Positions 49,168 through 60,558 of a stretch of 64,000 nt of DNA are shown here, piece by piece. Origin of the DNA: Phascolarctos cinereus (lineage: Eukaryota > Chordata > Mammalia > Diprotodontia > Phascolarctidae). Where the stretch lies: positions 7,416,001-7,480,000 of the forward strand of contig NW_018344015.1 in assembly GCF_002099425.1 (NCBI RefSeq). Reading direction: 5' to 3'. A model generated the notes under the pieces. The model did not search any database. It was given only the letters and a program-made list of their open reading frames with translations, and was not told the DNA's origin. The translations under genes were made by a program, and so were the position numbers. The first letter of the stretch is position 1. Each line of letters opens with the position of its first letter.

Positions 49168-50474
49168 AGATTTAAGTTAGATTCAAAATAACTAAGGTTT
49201 GAGTTCCGTAGGTCCGTTACAAAATAAATGACCTTTTTTTCTATAATCTATATCATTGTACGTAGCTATACAACAAGGAGAAAAGAAGCCATTGGAAAGT
49301 GCAGTAAGGGAAAAGATTATGAGAGATGTTTTCAGAAGTATCCAAAAATAGCTAGCTTTGAAAACAAAGCATCCAATTTAACAAGGTAACAACATACAAA
49401 AAAAAACAACCAAAGAGCTCCACCTAGAGTTGGAAAACTTAGGCTTATTACATTTTTCAAAAGGCCAATTCACAATGATGGACACATCAACTTCTTATCC
49501 ATATTTTATTTTTTACTGGGGTTGAAAATAAACATCCTTACAAAAATCTTGGTCAGCAAGAAGCATAACTTTCTAATGTGAAATACTGTTTATCAAAAGA
49601 AGAATGAAATGCAAATGATTTTGCTTTAATAATGCCTTTTGCTATTCTTTTGACTGAATATTTTTGGCAGTTAAAACTGCCACTGGAGAAATTATTTCAA
49701 AGCTTCTCCACCTTCAAAAAAATTAAAAATTGAAACTTTGTTCAGTTTCACCCACTGCAATAAAAATACATTTCCCAAAAGTCCATCCTATCCTATTAAG
49801 CTGAGAGCACCCCCTATCCTCCTCCACACCTCCCACTGCTCATGTATCTTCACCCAGTAAATCCTCCTTTGCCCATTTCACCCAAAGAGGTAGCTTTTCT
49901 CCTGGCCAATGCAAAGCTCAGCTATACACACCCTTAATTGGATTCTGCCGCATCTTTTCCAGCAGATAACACCCACTATTATTTCCAAATCTCTCCCTAC
50001 TAGATGCTTCCTAGCCGCCTACAAAAGAAATCCATGTCTCTCCCATCCTGAAAAAAAAAAACCCTTCATTTCATCTGACCATGCCCACTACCTATTGTCT
50101 TAAAGCTTTCCTGTTTGTATAAACTGGAGAAACCATCTATAATGTCTCCACTTCTCATTCTCTTCTTAACTCTCTGCAATCTGGTTTACCAATGATTTGT
50201 TTATTGTCAAATCTAATGGCCTTTTCTCAATCTTTATCTTTCTTGAACTCTTAGCAGTCCTTCTCCTTGATAACTCTCTTCTCCCTAGGGTTTTGTACCC
50301 CTGCTGTCTCTTGGTCTTCCTCTTACTAGACTGACCATTCTTTCTTAGTCTTCTTTATTGGATCTTTATGATCACTAATTGTGGGTATCCCCCAAAGCGC
50401 TGTCCTGGGTCCTCTTTTCTTCATCCTGCATCGTTATCTTGCTTAGTTATCTCATCAGCTTCCATGGATTCCAG

Positions 50475-50555
50475 TCAGACATACCAAAACTTGACTCTAG
50501 TATAGTGATGTCATTTTGTTCCGCTTCAAGAACGAAGGACAACAACCAACCATGC
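50475..50555 (+). mobile_element. Short RTE 3'-tail insertion
   Basis: TGATGTCATTTTGTTCCGCT, TCAAGAACGAAGGACAACAA match the RTE 3' end in plus orientation. The flanks CCATGGA and CCATGCA may be the duplication. Confidence 0.65.
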
Positions 50556-51365
50556 AAATAACTCTCAGATACAGCCCTATCCTCTCTCCTAACTTCTAGT
50601 CTTACATCTCCAGATGCCTATTGTATATCTTGATGTCCTCTAGACATCTTAAATTCAACATATCCAAAACTGAAATTATCTTTTCCAAACTATCCTCTCT
50701 ATTCCCCACTATTGTCTGGTGTACGTACACCACCATCCTCCTAGTCAACCAGATCTACAACCTAGATGTTATCCTCGACTCCTCACTCTCACTTGCCCTA
50801 TGTAACTAATTTGTTACCAATTTGTTATTTCTAACTTCATAGCATCTCTTGCATTCATTCAATTCTCTCCTCTGACATTGCCACAACATTGGTGCAGATC
50901 TTCATTATCTCATTCCTGTACCACTGCAATAGCCTTCTGGGTAGTGTCTCTTCCTCCAGTCTCTCCCTACTGTAATCCATTCTCCACTCAGTTGTCAAAT
51001 TAATCTTCCTAAAGGCAGGTCTGACCACATCACTCCCCTATTCAGTACACTACAGTGGCTCCTAATCATGTCCAATATGAAATAGAATAAAGCCCTTTAT
51101 AGCCTGGCCCTTCCTTACCCTTCCTGTATTTTTACACTTTACTCTCATCCACGTATTCTATGATTTAGCAAAACTAGCCTTACTATTTCTCACATGACAC
51201 TCCATCTCCAGACTGACCCTTTTAACTAGGTGTTTTCCCATGTCTGGAAAGTCTCTTCCTACTCATCCAAAACTCCTGGCTTTTTTTAAGTGTTAGGTCA
51301 AATCCTACCTTCTTCATGTGGCCTTTCCAACTCTCCCTTAATGCTAGTACATTCTCCAATTTACT

Positions 51366-51420
51366 ATACACACACACACACACATACACACACACATACA
51401 TATACATACACATATACACA
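51366..51420. repeat. (CA)n / CATA microsatellite
   Basis: Imperfect CA and CATA repeats in the L2 3' region. Confidence 0.95.
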
Positions 51421-51565
51421 TATGTATGTACCTAATTGCTTGTGTGTTATCTCCCCCATTAGAACAAGAGTTGCTTGATGGCAGGATGTGGTTTTGTCTT
51501 TCTTTGTATCTCAGTGCTTAGCACAATGCCTGGAACACAGTAAGAGTTTAACAAATGCTTACTGA

Positions 51566-52929
51566 CTTCTTGTTAAGTTCTTTGTAAAGCCCTGAATATG
51601 CTTCCCTCATTGCATCCAATGTGTCTTTGGCTCCCAATGAAGACACTACCATTAGTGGTTCCAGAGATGCTTCTGTGATGTTGTTGGGAAGAACGGAAAT
51701 CCCAAATCCTCCAATTTGCCAAAGTTCACAAGGTCTTCCTCCAGTTGGGAGGTAAGGTAGGAAGGGAAAGAGAAGATCTAGACCAAGGTTATCTCTTTCT
51801 CTTCCCACCTTGTAAGGAAGAGCTCTCTCTTCTTTCCACCACCAGATATTCAAATCCCTTGAACCAAACTGGCAGCTCAGTATACTACATTACAAGGCAT
51901 AACCAAGTTTCCTAAGCCAATCCAAACAATTTCCTGTAATGGTCATTCGAGTTCATCAAGGACTTTTTCACACTTAGTCTAAACCTATGACTGACTGGTT
52001 AACTGATTGAATAATGAGTGTTCTTATTTGGTCAAGAAAAGTATCTTGAAACTTACTTTGAACTGGGTTGAGTAATTTGATTGAACAACTCACTCCCTAG
52101 TGTTTTAACTGCTGAGATTTTAAAAAATAAAATTATTGAAAACAAAAAAGCATACATATTAAAGTTATGACTTTGAATCATAAAGTATGTATTTAAGTGG
52201 TTAATGCTACAGATTTGAAATATTTATAAGGAGGGCAAAAGAATAGTTTTGAAGTATAAAATCTTATGTATTTATTACAATAAGGAACTCCAACACACTT
52301 ATCCATAAAACATCTTATCAAGTTACCCTTTAAATATTTTAATATAATTATGGTCTTCAATATTTTCTCATTCTACTAAAACATATTTAAGCCATCCTAA
52401 TGGAGCATCTCATAGAATTTTTCTTTAAGAATTTCATCTCTTCTATTTGTTTAACTGGGAAACTGGATGCTATCATAATGTTGTTAAGAAATGTGTCCAA
52501 ACTGCTCTGAGATCATTATATGAAAAGTACTAACTAAAGGAAAAGCTAGGACTCCATTCTGGTCACACAGAAATCACTGGGTAGGACCCAGAAGCCAAAA
52601 TTTTAAAATATTAAATAACTTTGAATCTGAAACTGACTAATTGTTCAACATAGGAATTTTAGTCTTCACAAAATCCAGTGCTTCATTATAATCTATTCTC
52701 ACTATATCTGGAAATTCAAAACAATATGATTTCATAGCTAAATCAGTATATTATTGCTAAGAATTCAAGATTTGTTCAAATGTCATTAAATGAATAGTAG
52801 TTCTGAAAATGTCACATAAATAGGAACCAAGTAAAGAATATGTCAATTCTGCCAGTCAACTTTTAAACTTTATATATATAGAGAGAGATATAGATATATA
52901 TCTATATCTCTATATAGATATATATCTAT
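51566..52929. other. Unassigned sequence
   Basis: No gene or repeat recognised. A 101-codon minus-strand frame at 51548-51853 has no known family match. A perfect palindrome lies at 52884-52911. Confidence 0.4.
52884..52911. repeat. 28-bp perfect palindrome (TA/GATA-rich)
   Basis: Arms AGAGATATAGATAT and ATATCTATATCTCT are exact reverse complements with no spacer. It lies in a (TA)/(GATA) simple-sequence stretch. Confidence 0.9.
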
Positions 52930-53480
52930 GTAGGTATCCAACCTCTGTTTGAATAAATCCACTGATAGATAACTCCTTACTTCATTAAAATACTTCACTC
53001 TATTTTGATGCAGGTTATAAATTGTCAGAAAATTCTTCTTTTTGTTAAACCAAAATCTGCCTTCTTATTATGTCTATTCACTGTTCTTAAATTAGCCCTC
53101 TGGGGTACATCAAAGGAATATTATTCCCCTTCTACACAGGACCATAGACATAGAATTGGCATGGACCTTAGATACCTCCTACTTCAACCCTTTCATTTCA
53201 CAAAGAAATGGAGGCCCAGGGAGATTTAGTAACTTGCCCAAGGTCACAGAAGTGAATAAGACAGGATTTGAACCAGGTTCTCTTGACTCCAGAGTTAATA
53301 TTCTTACCACTAAGTCATGCTCTTCCCATGGCAGTTCTTTCAAAAAACTGAAAATAGATATATTATCCCCATAATTATGTCTTCTGGGGAATCAGCCCCA
53401 GTTCTTCATGGCAGTTTCTAGGCCCCTTGCATCTTGATGCCCTTCTTTGGAAGTATTCCAGTTTTCCAATTAGTTTCTTA
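52930..53480 (-). mobile_element. CR1/L3-like LINE with a MIR inserted
   Basis: TATCCAACCTCTGTTTGAAT, AGATAACTCCTTACTTCATT, CCAAAATCTGCCTTCTTATT and GCCCTCTGGGGTACATC match the reverse of CR1 ORF2. The reading continues after 53328 (CATGGCAGTTCTTTC, ATGTCTTCTGGGGAATC). Confidence 0.75.
53140..53328 (-). mobile_element. MIR-type SINE nested in CR1
   Basis: CACAAAGAAATGGAGGCCCA, TAGTAACTTGCCCAAGGTCA and TGACTCCAGAGTTAATATTC. Confidence 0.8.
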
Positions 53481-54279
53481 AAATGTGATACTTATATTTG
53501 AACATAAAAACCTCAGAGGCAGTTAGCTTCTAAATGTTAGTAAATGAGTAAAAATACAAATATAACAACTAGGGCACAACTTCAATTTTAGCATTTTGCT
53601 GATGGGCCCAATTTGCCAACAAAGATTTTTAGACTATCAAGTTATTTTGTTCAGACTATGGGGAAAAAATACATTCAATGTAATATAACCAAAGATTATT
53701 TCTTGCTGTTCTTCCCTATCTGTTCCCTTCTATCAAATGAAAGTAATATAGGAGGAAATCATGCTTTGTTTACACATAGTCTAATCATAATTGATATATA
53801 TTATAAATGGATTTGAAGATATTATCCAGGAATATAAAATACTTTTCCTGTTTTATTTTGCAAAATGTCGTGCTGTAGTTTAATAAAAAATAGTTTGGAA
53901 ATCGTTCCTCTACCAAAAAAGGTTGGCAGAACTTAACCCTAAAACTGGATATGTGTAGTACAATTTTCAAAAGAAAGCCATCAGTCATCCAAACAGAAAA
54001 TGAGACACAGAAGAAGAAAACACACATACATCTCTGCAAAATGTCCTTGGATGTTGTTGGCCTGGTAACCATAACTGAACTGTTTGTTGCATTTTCAGCT
54101 AATACCTCATCTAAATCACAGTCACTGTTATATCCCATATTTTCATAATTTTAGATGAAACCATACCCATGTCCTTAAAAATAATTTAACTCTGTAGTTT
54201 TCTTTCTTGGTTTTCATATGACACCCTAAGAAGATATAAAACCTCTTATTTTAAAGTTAAAAGGGAAAAATAATATAGC
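53481..54279. other. Unassigned sequence
   Basis: No repeat recognised. A 117-codon minus frame at 53785-54138 begins with an acidic stretch but has no recognised family. Confidence 0.4.
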
Positions 54280-54500
54280 ATAGTTGTAGTTGAAATGGGC
54301 ACTGGGTTCTGGGTCTGAAATCTTGGATTGAAAGCCCAGCTCTTACTAGCTTCAGGACTGGGGGCAAGTCACTTGACCTATACAGGCTTATTTGCCATAG
54401 GAAAAATGGGATACTCTTTGAATATCAAAATATCAAAATACTTAATTTACAAGGCTGTTCTAAGGAAAGCACTTTATAAACTATCAAACTACTCTATAAG
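54280..54500 (+). mobile_element. MIR-type SINE
   Basis: GGGCACTGGGTTCTGGGTCT, GGCAAGTCACTTGACCTATA and AAGGCTGTTCTAAGGAAAGC. Confidence 0.7.
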
Positions 54501-54564
54501 TTATGAAATGCTATACAAATATGTTATATCAAATCTAATCTATGGAACTTGTTTCTAAATTTAC

Positions 54565-54725
54565 CATTGCCCCTAACTTCTGCCTTGTAGAATCCCTCTC
54601 TTCCTTCAATATGTAACTCAGATGCCATCCTCTAAACATAAACTTTTCTGATTCCCCCCAAATGCTAGGGTCCCATCTTGTGAACTACCTAGCATTTATT
54701 TTATATTTATTCTATATGTATGTAG
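54565..54725 (+). mobile_element. L2 fragment
   Basis: CCTCTCTTCCTTCAATATGT, AACTTTTCTGATTCCCCCCA and CATTTATTTTATATTTATTC. Confidence 0.65.
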
Positions 54726-54889
54726 GGTTTGGTACAAGGGTATAAAAAGTTCATCAACAATACCTATTGCACTAAGAAGAGGCAAACATTCACAATATAA
54801 AGTAGAAGTAGAACTCTCTAAGAGTCTACAATCCAGGAAAGGAGATAGTAAATAAATATATAAGTATAAAAAAAGGAAGATTTATAAAA
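54726..54889 (+). repeat. Repeat family X-like fragment
   Basis: TCTAAGAGTCTACAATCCAG and GGAGATAGTAAATAAATATA weakly match the early part of family X. Confidence 0.35.
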
Positions 54890-56880
54890 CTGCTACACCA
54901 GGGAAATTTTTTAAAAATAGAGCATACATAGATTTTAGCAAAATAATTAACAAAGTCTCTCATGCCTCCTTGAAAAAGATGGAGAGGAAAAAAAAAAGAA
55001 AAAGATGGAGAGATATGGACTAAATATCAATATCGGTAGGTGGAATTAGGTCTAGTAGAATGGCCCAAGCAAAATTTAATCATTAATAGTTTGATGTCAT
55101 CTTGGAATGAGAAAAAAGACACATTGATGCACTTTGGTAGACCTGTAGATGGTTTCCATTCTGGAAAAAATAATTTGGAATTATATCCAAAAGTTACTAA
55201 ATAGTGCGCACCCTGACACATATAAGGACTATACCAAAAAGGAATCAAAGAACAAAAGGCACTTCAGAAACAAAACAATAATAGTAGCTATTTTTGTGGT
55301 GGCAAAAAGCTGAAATGTCCAAGGGAATGTCTAAGAACTGAAAATGGATGAACAAATTGTAGCATATGAATGTGATGAAATACTATAATGCTGAAAGAAA
55401 TGAGGAAATAGATGATTTCAAAAAGATATTGAAAGATTTATATGAATTGATGAAGAACAAAGTAGGCAAAATTAATAAGAACAATTTATACTGACATCAA
55501 TATTATAAAAACAATTTTGAGGACTTTTTTACAAAAGGATGATGAACAGAGAACAATTTACACAATAATACTATAAAAAATTCTAAAGTTATAACTCTAC
55601 GATTGATACAATTTACCATTAACGATTCCAGAGAAATGATAATGAAACATGCTATCCATTACAGAGAAGTCATATATATGTATATACACTTATACATCTA
55701 TATTTATATATAGACATCAAGGGAATTTGCTTTGCTTGACTAGGCATATTTGTTACAAGAAACTTTTTTTCAATAGGATGGGGAGTGGGAGGGAGAGAAA
55801 ATAGATCTCTTATTTTTTTGAAAATAGAGATATCATATGTTATGTGCACTTTCAGATGAAGTCAGTGTATTATTAATTTTACTTTGTTAAAAAAGACTTC
55901 CTGAAATGAGAGTGATCTATAAATGCTTATAATGTTAAAACAAAAATATCAACAAAACTATTTTTAAAAGAGGTCTATTGGAATGTGTCAAGGGGAACTG
56001 TACTTGTATAAAGGTAAGAACTGCATGTTTATCCAATTTGCAAATGACATGGAGCTAAAAGGTATAACCAACTAACACTGTGAATAACAGAGACAATATC
56101 CAAAAAGCTCTCAACAATCTAAAATAATAGTCCAAATAAAATAAGATGTAATTTAACAGAGACAGATATCTGTTAAGCCTTACACTTGGGTTTTAAAAAT
56201 TAATTTCACAAATATAAGATGGGAGAAGTTGTGTCTAGATAGAATTTTTTCTGAAATACTTTTAGTGGAATACAAGTTCATTGTTAATCTTAAGTGTGAA
56301 ATAGAAGCCAAAGAAGGTAATGCTGTAAGAGGTAGCAATTAGAGAAGCAAAATGTACCAGTCTAGGGAGGTAACTGACAGTCTCTATGTACTATTACTCC
56401 CTGATAAGACCACATAGAAGGCTTTTGATAAGATGAAAAGCAGCAAAACGAGGGTGAACAGGAACGTAATGAACCTAAAGATTATATCATACGAGGACTG
56501 GTTTAAGGAACTAGGATTTGCTTCACCTAAAGAAAAGGAGATGTTGTGAACCATAACAGCTGTCTTCAAGTACTTAAAGGGCTATAACATGACATAATGA
56601 TTAGGAGTGTTCTGTTGACCCTAGAAAGCAGAATTAAGAACAATGGGTGAAGGTTACAGAGAGAGAGAGAGATTTAGGCTTAATGCAAGAAAATAAATTA
56701 TTAACAATTAGAGCTATACAAAAGTATAATGGGCCACCTCAAAAGGTATCAGGTTCCCCTTCACTGCAGGTCTTTAAGTAGAGACCAGATAACTATTTGT
56801 CAGTGATGCTGTAGAGAGGAGTCAGTAAATCATCCTCTAAAGTCCCCTAAAGCTCTTGGATTATATGTTAATGGAGAAGA
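54890..56880 (+). mobile_element. CR1/L3-like LINE split by an L1
   Basis: Before the L1: CATAGATTTTAGCAAAATAA and GTTTGATGTCATCTTGGAAT. After it: ATCCAATTTGCAAATGACAT, TAAGCCTTACACTTGGGTTT, ACAGCTGTCTTCAAGTACTT, AAGAACAATGGGTGAAGGTT and TTCACTGCAGGTCTTTAAGT. This runs to the end of CR1 ORF2. Confidence 0.8.
55105..55958 (+). mobile_element. L1 3' end inserted in CR1
   Basis: TCCATTCTGGAAAAAATAAT, TTTTTGTGGTGGCAAAAAGC and GGATGAACAAATTGTAGCAT are L1 ORF2 C-terminal phrases. The UTR includes GGATGGGGAGTGGGAGGGAG. Confidence 0.75.
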
Positions 56881-57535
56881 AAGAATGAACAGGCCCAATA
56901 GAAATTGGAAAAGAATGTCTATGAGTTCCCTAAAGTTTCATGGAATTTTACCAAGGAGATATCTTCTAGGCCCTCAGAAGTAGCTGATGCTCCTGGAGAC
57001 ATCACTGCCGTCAAAGTTTCAAGCTAAATCCTATCTCTTCTGCTTGCTCCTATGTATTAAAACATCATTTTTTGGTTTTGTTATACCATACAAACTAAAA
57101 CTGTTGCATCATGATTCAGGCATTCCCCACGTAACATCGCCCTGACCAACACAATTTCACAATAATTGCATTAGCATATTATTACCAAATTCTACCATAA
57201 CATCATGAAACCTCACTGTAAACCGTGTTCATTTGATCACCAGAGATATAACTCAAGCATTTAACACTGATAGGAATTATCACTTGAACCCCAGCAATGG
57301 TAACTATCCAACAGTATTGAGTATTTTATTTTAGCTAATCTGTTTTTGTGGAACTGATGAACAACATTAAGCAAGTATACTTCTGACAACAATGTGACAA
57401 GCTTTTAGGAAAAGACTAACTTTTAATTTTTGGAAATAAATACCTTTATAAACATTTTACTGACTGCCTTTATATTTTCATTTATTAATCTTGCTATTTC
57501 AAGTGGTAAGTATTGAAGATATTTTTATTACTTAC
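56881..57535. other. ACYP2 intron sequence downstream of the exon
   Basis: No repeat or gene is recognised except the donor GTAAGT. It is AT-rich, with a few CpG dinucleotides near 57130-57230. Confidence 0.5.
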
Positions 57536-57645
57536 ATGGAGTTGACTTTATCTTCAGGACCTTGAACTTGGCCTGTTACCGTTCCTTGTCTAGTATTCTT
57601 AACCCAGCCAACAACTCCCATCTTCTTAGCTTCACCTTCTGCGTA
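57536..57645 (-). CDS. ACYP2: ACYP2 (acylphosphatase-2) internal exon
   Basis: On the minus strand a pyrimidine-rich tract ending TTTGTGTAG at 57646 is followed by 110 bp. This ends AACTCCAT just before GTAAGTAAT (57535 downward), so both splice signals are good. It encodes 36 codons plus two bases: [20 protein letters not shown], then [16 protein letters not shown] and AT. This is the acylphosphatase fold from about residue 26 to 61 of the 99-residue protein and closely matches human ACYP2 ([18 protein letters not shown]...). The Asn in GWVKNT is the catalytic Asn41 (numbered without Met); the catalytic Arg23 lies in the preceding exon, which I did not find. Acylphosphatase is a small cytosolic enzyme that hydrolyses acyl-phosphates. 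The exon starts in phase 0 and ends in phase 2. The reading frame is intact, with no stop. The gene runs right to left; its other exons lie outside this window or were missed, so much of the window is probably ACYP2 intron. ACYP1 is a weaker fit. Confidence 0.95.
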
Positions 57646-57839
57646 CTACACAAACAGGAAAACAAGAGAGAGGACAGTCCACTTGGCATCAAAAGTCTAG
57701 ATTTATAGTAAATTTGGCTCTAAAAATTTAAAGAACACTAACTTAAGGATTGTCATTTCTTTTCTTAAGGTATATAGCGACGAACATTACATATCTCAAC
57801 TATAGTGAAACTTGGTATTTGTTCTAGATTCCATCTAAA

Positions 57840-58005
57840 GCTGACAGGGCTCTCAGATGCCCTCTAGTCTAACTCTCACATTTTACAGAAGAAGGAACTG
57901 AAAGCCAGGGGAGTTAAGTTATCCAAGGTCTCATAGGTAGTAAGCATCACAATTGGGATTTAAAATTGTCTCCAGAGTCAGTCTCTCTCTCTGCCTCCAA
58001 ACATG
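57840..58005 (-). mobile_element. MIR-type SINE
   Basis: TTTTACAGAAGAAGGAACTG, GTTAAGTTATCCAAGGTCTC and AGAGTCAGTCTCTCTCTCTG. It lies about 200 bp upstream of the ACYP2 exon. Confidence 0.65.
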
Positions 58006-58207
58006 GTAATTATGAATTTATTTAAAAAGCAACTTCCACACTATTTCTAGAATAAATACATATCCAGCTTTATATTACAAATTACATTTATATTACCAGA
58101 TAATGATCCTTCACATTCAGAAAGACAATTTGGAGGTACTACAAGATCCTCAGTCAAAGAAAGCTAAAATTCAGTATACACTGCCTACCAAGGCAGGAAA
58201 GTAAATT

Positions 58208-58254
<47 letters not shown>
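58208..58254. repeat. (AC)n microsatellite
   Basis: About 23 AC units without interruption. Confidence 0.98.
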
Positions 58255-58256
<2 letters not shown>

Positions 58257-58609
58257 TTTAAATGTTATCAACTATTAATTACTTCAGCAACTTAGTATAT
58301 TTGGGCATTACCATAGTAGGACGCTATTCTGACATTTTCTTGTTTCTGGACTTGCAAAAAAGGCATACTAGCCAACTTTCATTTCTACCTGCTCAAGATT
58401 TTCTGGTAGAGGATTAATATGGTCAGATTTTTTTTAGGGTTATCAATCTGGTAGTTTTGTAGGATATGACTAGAAGATGGGAGAGACTAGAAACATGTGA
58501 TAATTGGACAATTCACTGGTGACCATTGTATTTTGTTATCCTTGCATCTTAATAACTGGATCTGGGGTATAATTTTAATTTGTATGGAGGGAAGGCAGAC
58601 ATTAAGGTT
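58255..58609. other. Mostly unassigned; small family X-like piece
   Basis: AATATGGTCAGATTTTTTTT and GGGAGAGACTAGAAACATG near 58410-58490 resemble family X. Otherwise nothing is seen. Confidence 0.35.
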
Positions 58610-58830
58610 CAATAACTTTTGAAAAACACTGTGTTCCAATACGACTATTACAGATATGTTTTGCATGATTACACATGTATAACCTATATCAAATGGTTTG
58701 CCTTCTCAATGAGTGCGAGTGGGGATAGAAGGGAGAGAATTTGGACCTCGAAGTTTTAAAAACAAATGTTAAAAACTCTTTTTATATGTAACTGGGGAAA
58801 ATAAAATATTAAATAAATACAAAGAAAAAG
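58610..58830 (+). mobile_element. L1 3' UTR end
   Basis: CATGATTACACATGTATAAC, TTTGCCTTCTCAATGAG and AACTGGGGAAAATAAAATAT followed by an A-rich end. Typical of marsupial L1 3' termini. Confidence 0.8.
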
Positions 58831-59024
58831 AAAAAAAGAAAGGTGGCTAAATTCTGACAGCAGATTGAGTCTTGAAGTAGCAATGGGGAATAAATAGTAA
58901 AAAGACAAAAAAAGAATAACATTGTATCCTATTTAGAGTTCAAGGTACTGCAGGGCATAAGTTCCATAACATTCCTAATTAAATAAACTAATATAGACCA
59001 ACAAAGTTCTATAGCAAAAATCCT

Positions 59025-59215
59025 ATAGACCTGTAAAGAATCTTAGAAGTCATTGAGTCCAAACCTGTCCTTTACAGATGAGGAAACTAAGGCCCAAAAA
59101 GTTAGATCACTTTCCCCAGGATCACACAATAACTAAAGTGTCTGCAGCAGAATTTGAATCCATGTTTTCTTGATTCCATATCCAGCTTTCATCAGCATCG
59201 CACTGCCTCTCAGAT
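59025..59215 (-). mobile_element. MIR-type SINE
   Basis: TTTACAGATGAGGAAACTAA, AGTTAGATCACTTTCCCCAG and TTGATTCCATATCCAGC. Confidence 0.75.
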
Positions 59216-59239
59216 TTGCAATTTAATATAATAAAGCCT

Positions 59240-59755
59240 TCTTTATTATGCTTAGGCATTAGAGAGCTGTCAGGGTGTCAAAAAAGAAAGTAATAAACTA
59301 CATAAGCAAGTTCTGTCTACAGACCAATGAAAAAGGAATAACAGTTGGTAAGAGGTAAGCTAATATGAAGTACAAAATGAGCAGAATCAAGAGAACAGTG
59401 TATACAGTAACAGCAGTATTGTTTTAAGAACAACTTTGAAGGACCAAGTCATTCTGACTAACACAAATACCCAAATTAACTGCAAGGATTGTATGAAGGA
59501 AGATGCTGCTTGCATCCAGAGAAAACAACTTGTGTTTAATGGCAGCCAACCACAGGTTGGGAGTGGGGGGAAGGGGGAAAGTTACATGATAACTTTGTAG
59601 TACATTTTTAAGGAATAGCAAGTTGTACATAATAGATCTTCAATTGCAGGTGCAATCCTCTGTTTTTCTATTCCACTTTGTTATAGAAATGTTTGTTTTA
59701 TTTCTTAAGTTGGTATAAAATAAATAAATTTAATTTTTAAAAAAGAGGCTAGCTA
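59240..59755 (+). mobile_element. L1 3' end
   Basis: AATGAGCAGAATCAAGAGAA, CAGTGTATACAGTAACAGCA and TTGCATCCAGAGAAAACAAC are L1 ORF2-end/3' UTR phrases. Confidence 0.75.
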
Positions 59756-59814
59756 ATATTAGGACATAAAGCTTTTGGAAACTAGCTATTTTTTGTTTCC
59801 AATTAGGTTTGTTA

Positions 59815-59990
59815 AAGTATTTCAATTATATTTTACATGACTACTACATATGTATAACCTATATAAAATTGCTTGCCCTCTCAGGGAAGGGTTGGGGAAG
59901 GAAAAAAATCTGGAACTCAAAAATTTTAAAAATTAATGTTAAAACTGTTTTTATATGTAATTGGGAAAAAATAAAATATTAAGAAATAAC
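59815..59990 (+). mobile_element. L1 3' UTR end
   Basis: CATGACTACTACATATGTAT, AATTGCTTGCCCTCTCAGGG, TGGAACTCAAAAATTTTAAA and TAATTGGGAAAAAATAAAAT. Confidence 0.8.
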
Positions 59991-60558
59991 AAAAAACAAA
60001 GTACTTCAATGGCTCCTGCCATTACCAGTTTACTTATTCACTTCCCATATCTGAATAACAAACTTTGAATTATATTTTTAAAATATCACATTGTCTCAGA
60101 TCAAAATGCCATAGTTCGAGTCAGCCCTAAACACTGAATAAGTAAGAGTTCACCTGCACATAATTTGGGGGACAGAGAGACATGATACATCTCTGAACTT
60201 CCCCCATTAGGTATTAAATTGTGTTAAGCACTGCCCTTCCCTGTAGCTGACTTTAAGAAATTTACTGATTAAAACTTATTGTCTTTTGTTTTCACATTTT
60301 TCAGTGTATCTTTCCCCCTTCCCAAGAGCCATCTAGCTGCTTCTAGTACTCTGCCATTATATATAATGCTAATTTTTGGTCATAGATATTTTTATCATGT
60401 TAACATATATACATATAAATGTATTAGATGATATAGTGTCTATATTCATAAACGAAAATTCTATCGCATCACAAAAAAAGATAAGATTAAGTAATGCAAT
60501 AATATATGTACACATACATTTATGTATCCACATACATATGTAAATACACATATTTTTA
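59991..60558. other. Unassigned AT-rich sequence
   Basis: No gene or repeat recognised. Confidence 0.4.

Larger units (their letters stand above)
48061..49744. other. Non-repetitive block with X-box-like sites
   Basis: No transposon is recognised. Between 48900 and 49170 there are three sites similar to the RFX X-box. The block is locally less AT-rich at 48570-48960. It could be an intronic regulatory element. Confidence 0.4.
49745..51565 (+). mobile_element. L2 LINE, long 3' part (about 1.8 kb)
   Basis: Pyrimidine-rich L2 ORF2 from about 49750: GCCCACTACCTATTGTCTTA, CAATCTGGTTTACCAATGAT, GTATCCCCCAAAGCGCTGTC, AATCCATTCTCCACTCAGTT and ACTACAGTGGCTCCTAATCA. Then the 3' end: AACAAGAGTTGCTTGATGGC, GCTTAGCACAATGCCTGGAA and TAACAAATGCTTACTGAC. 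A short RTE-tail piece interrupts it near 50475-50555 and a (CA)n tract lies at about 51366-51420. Confidence 0.9.

Noticed and set aside
51548-51853. 101-codon minus-strand frame
   Set aside because: No recognised domain; it partly overlaps the end of an L2 copy.
53785-54138. 117-codon minus-strand frame with an acidic N-terminus
   Set aside because: I recognise no family, and a few frames of this length are expected in this much AT-rich sequence. The second half looks like random coding.
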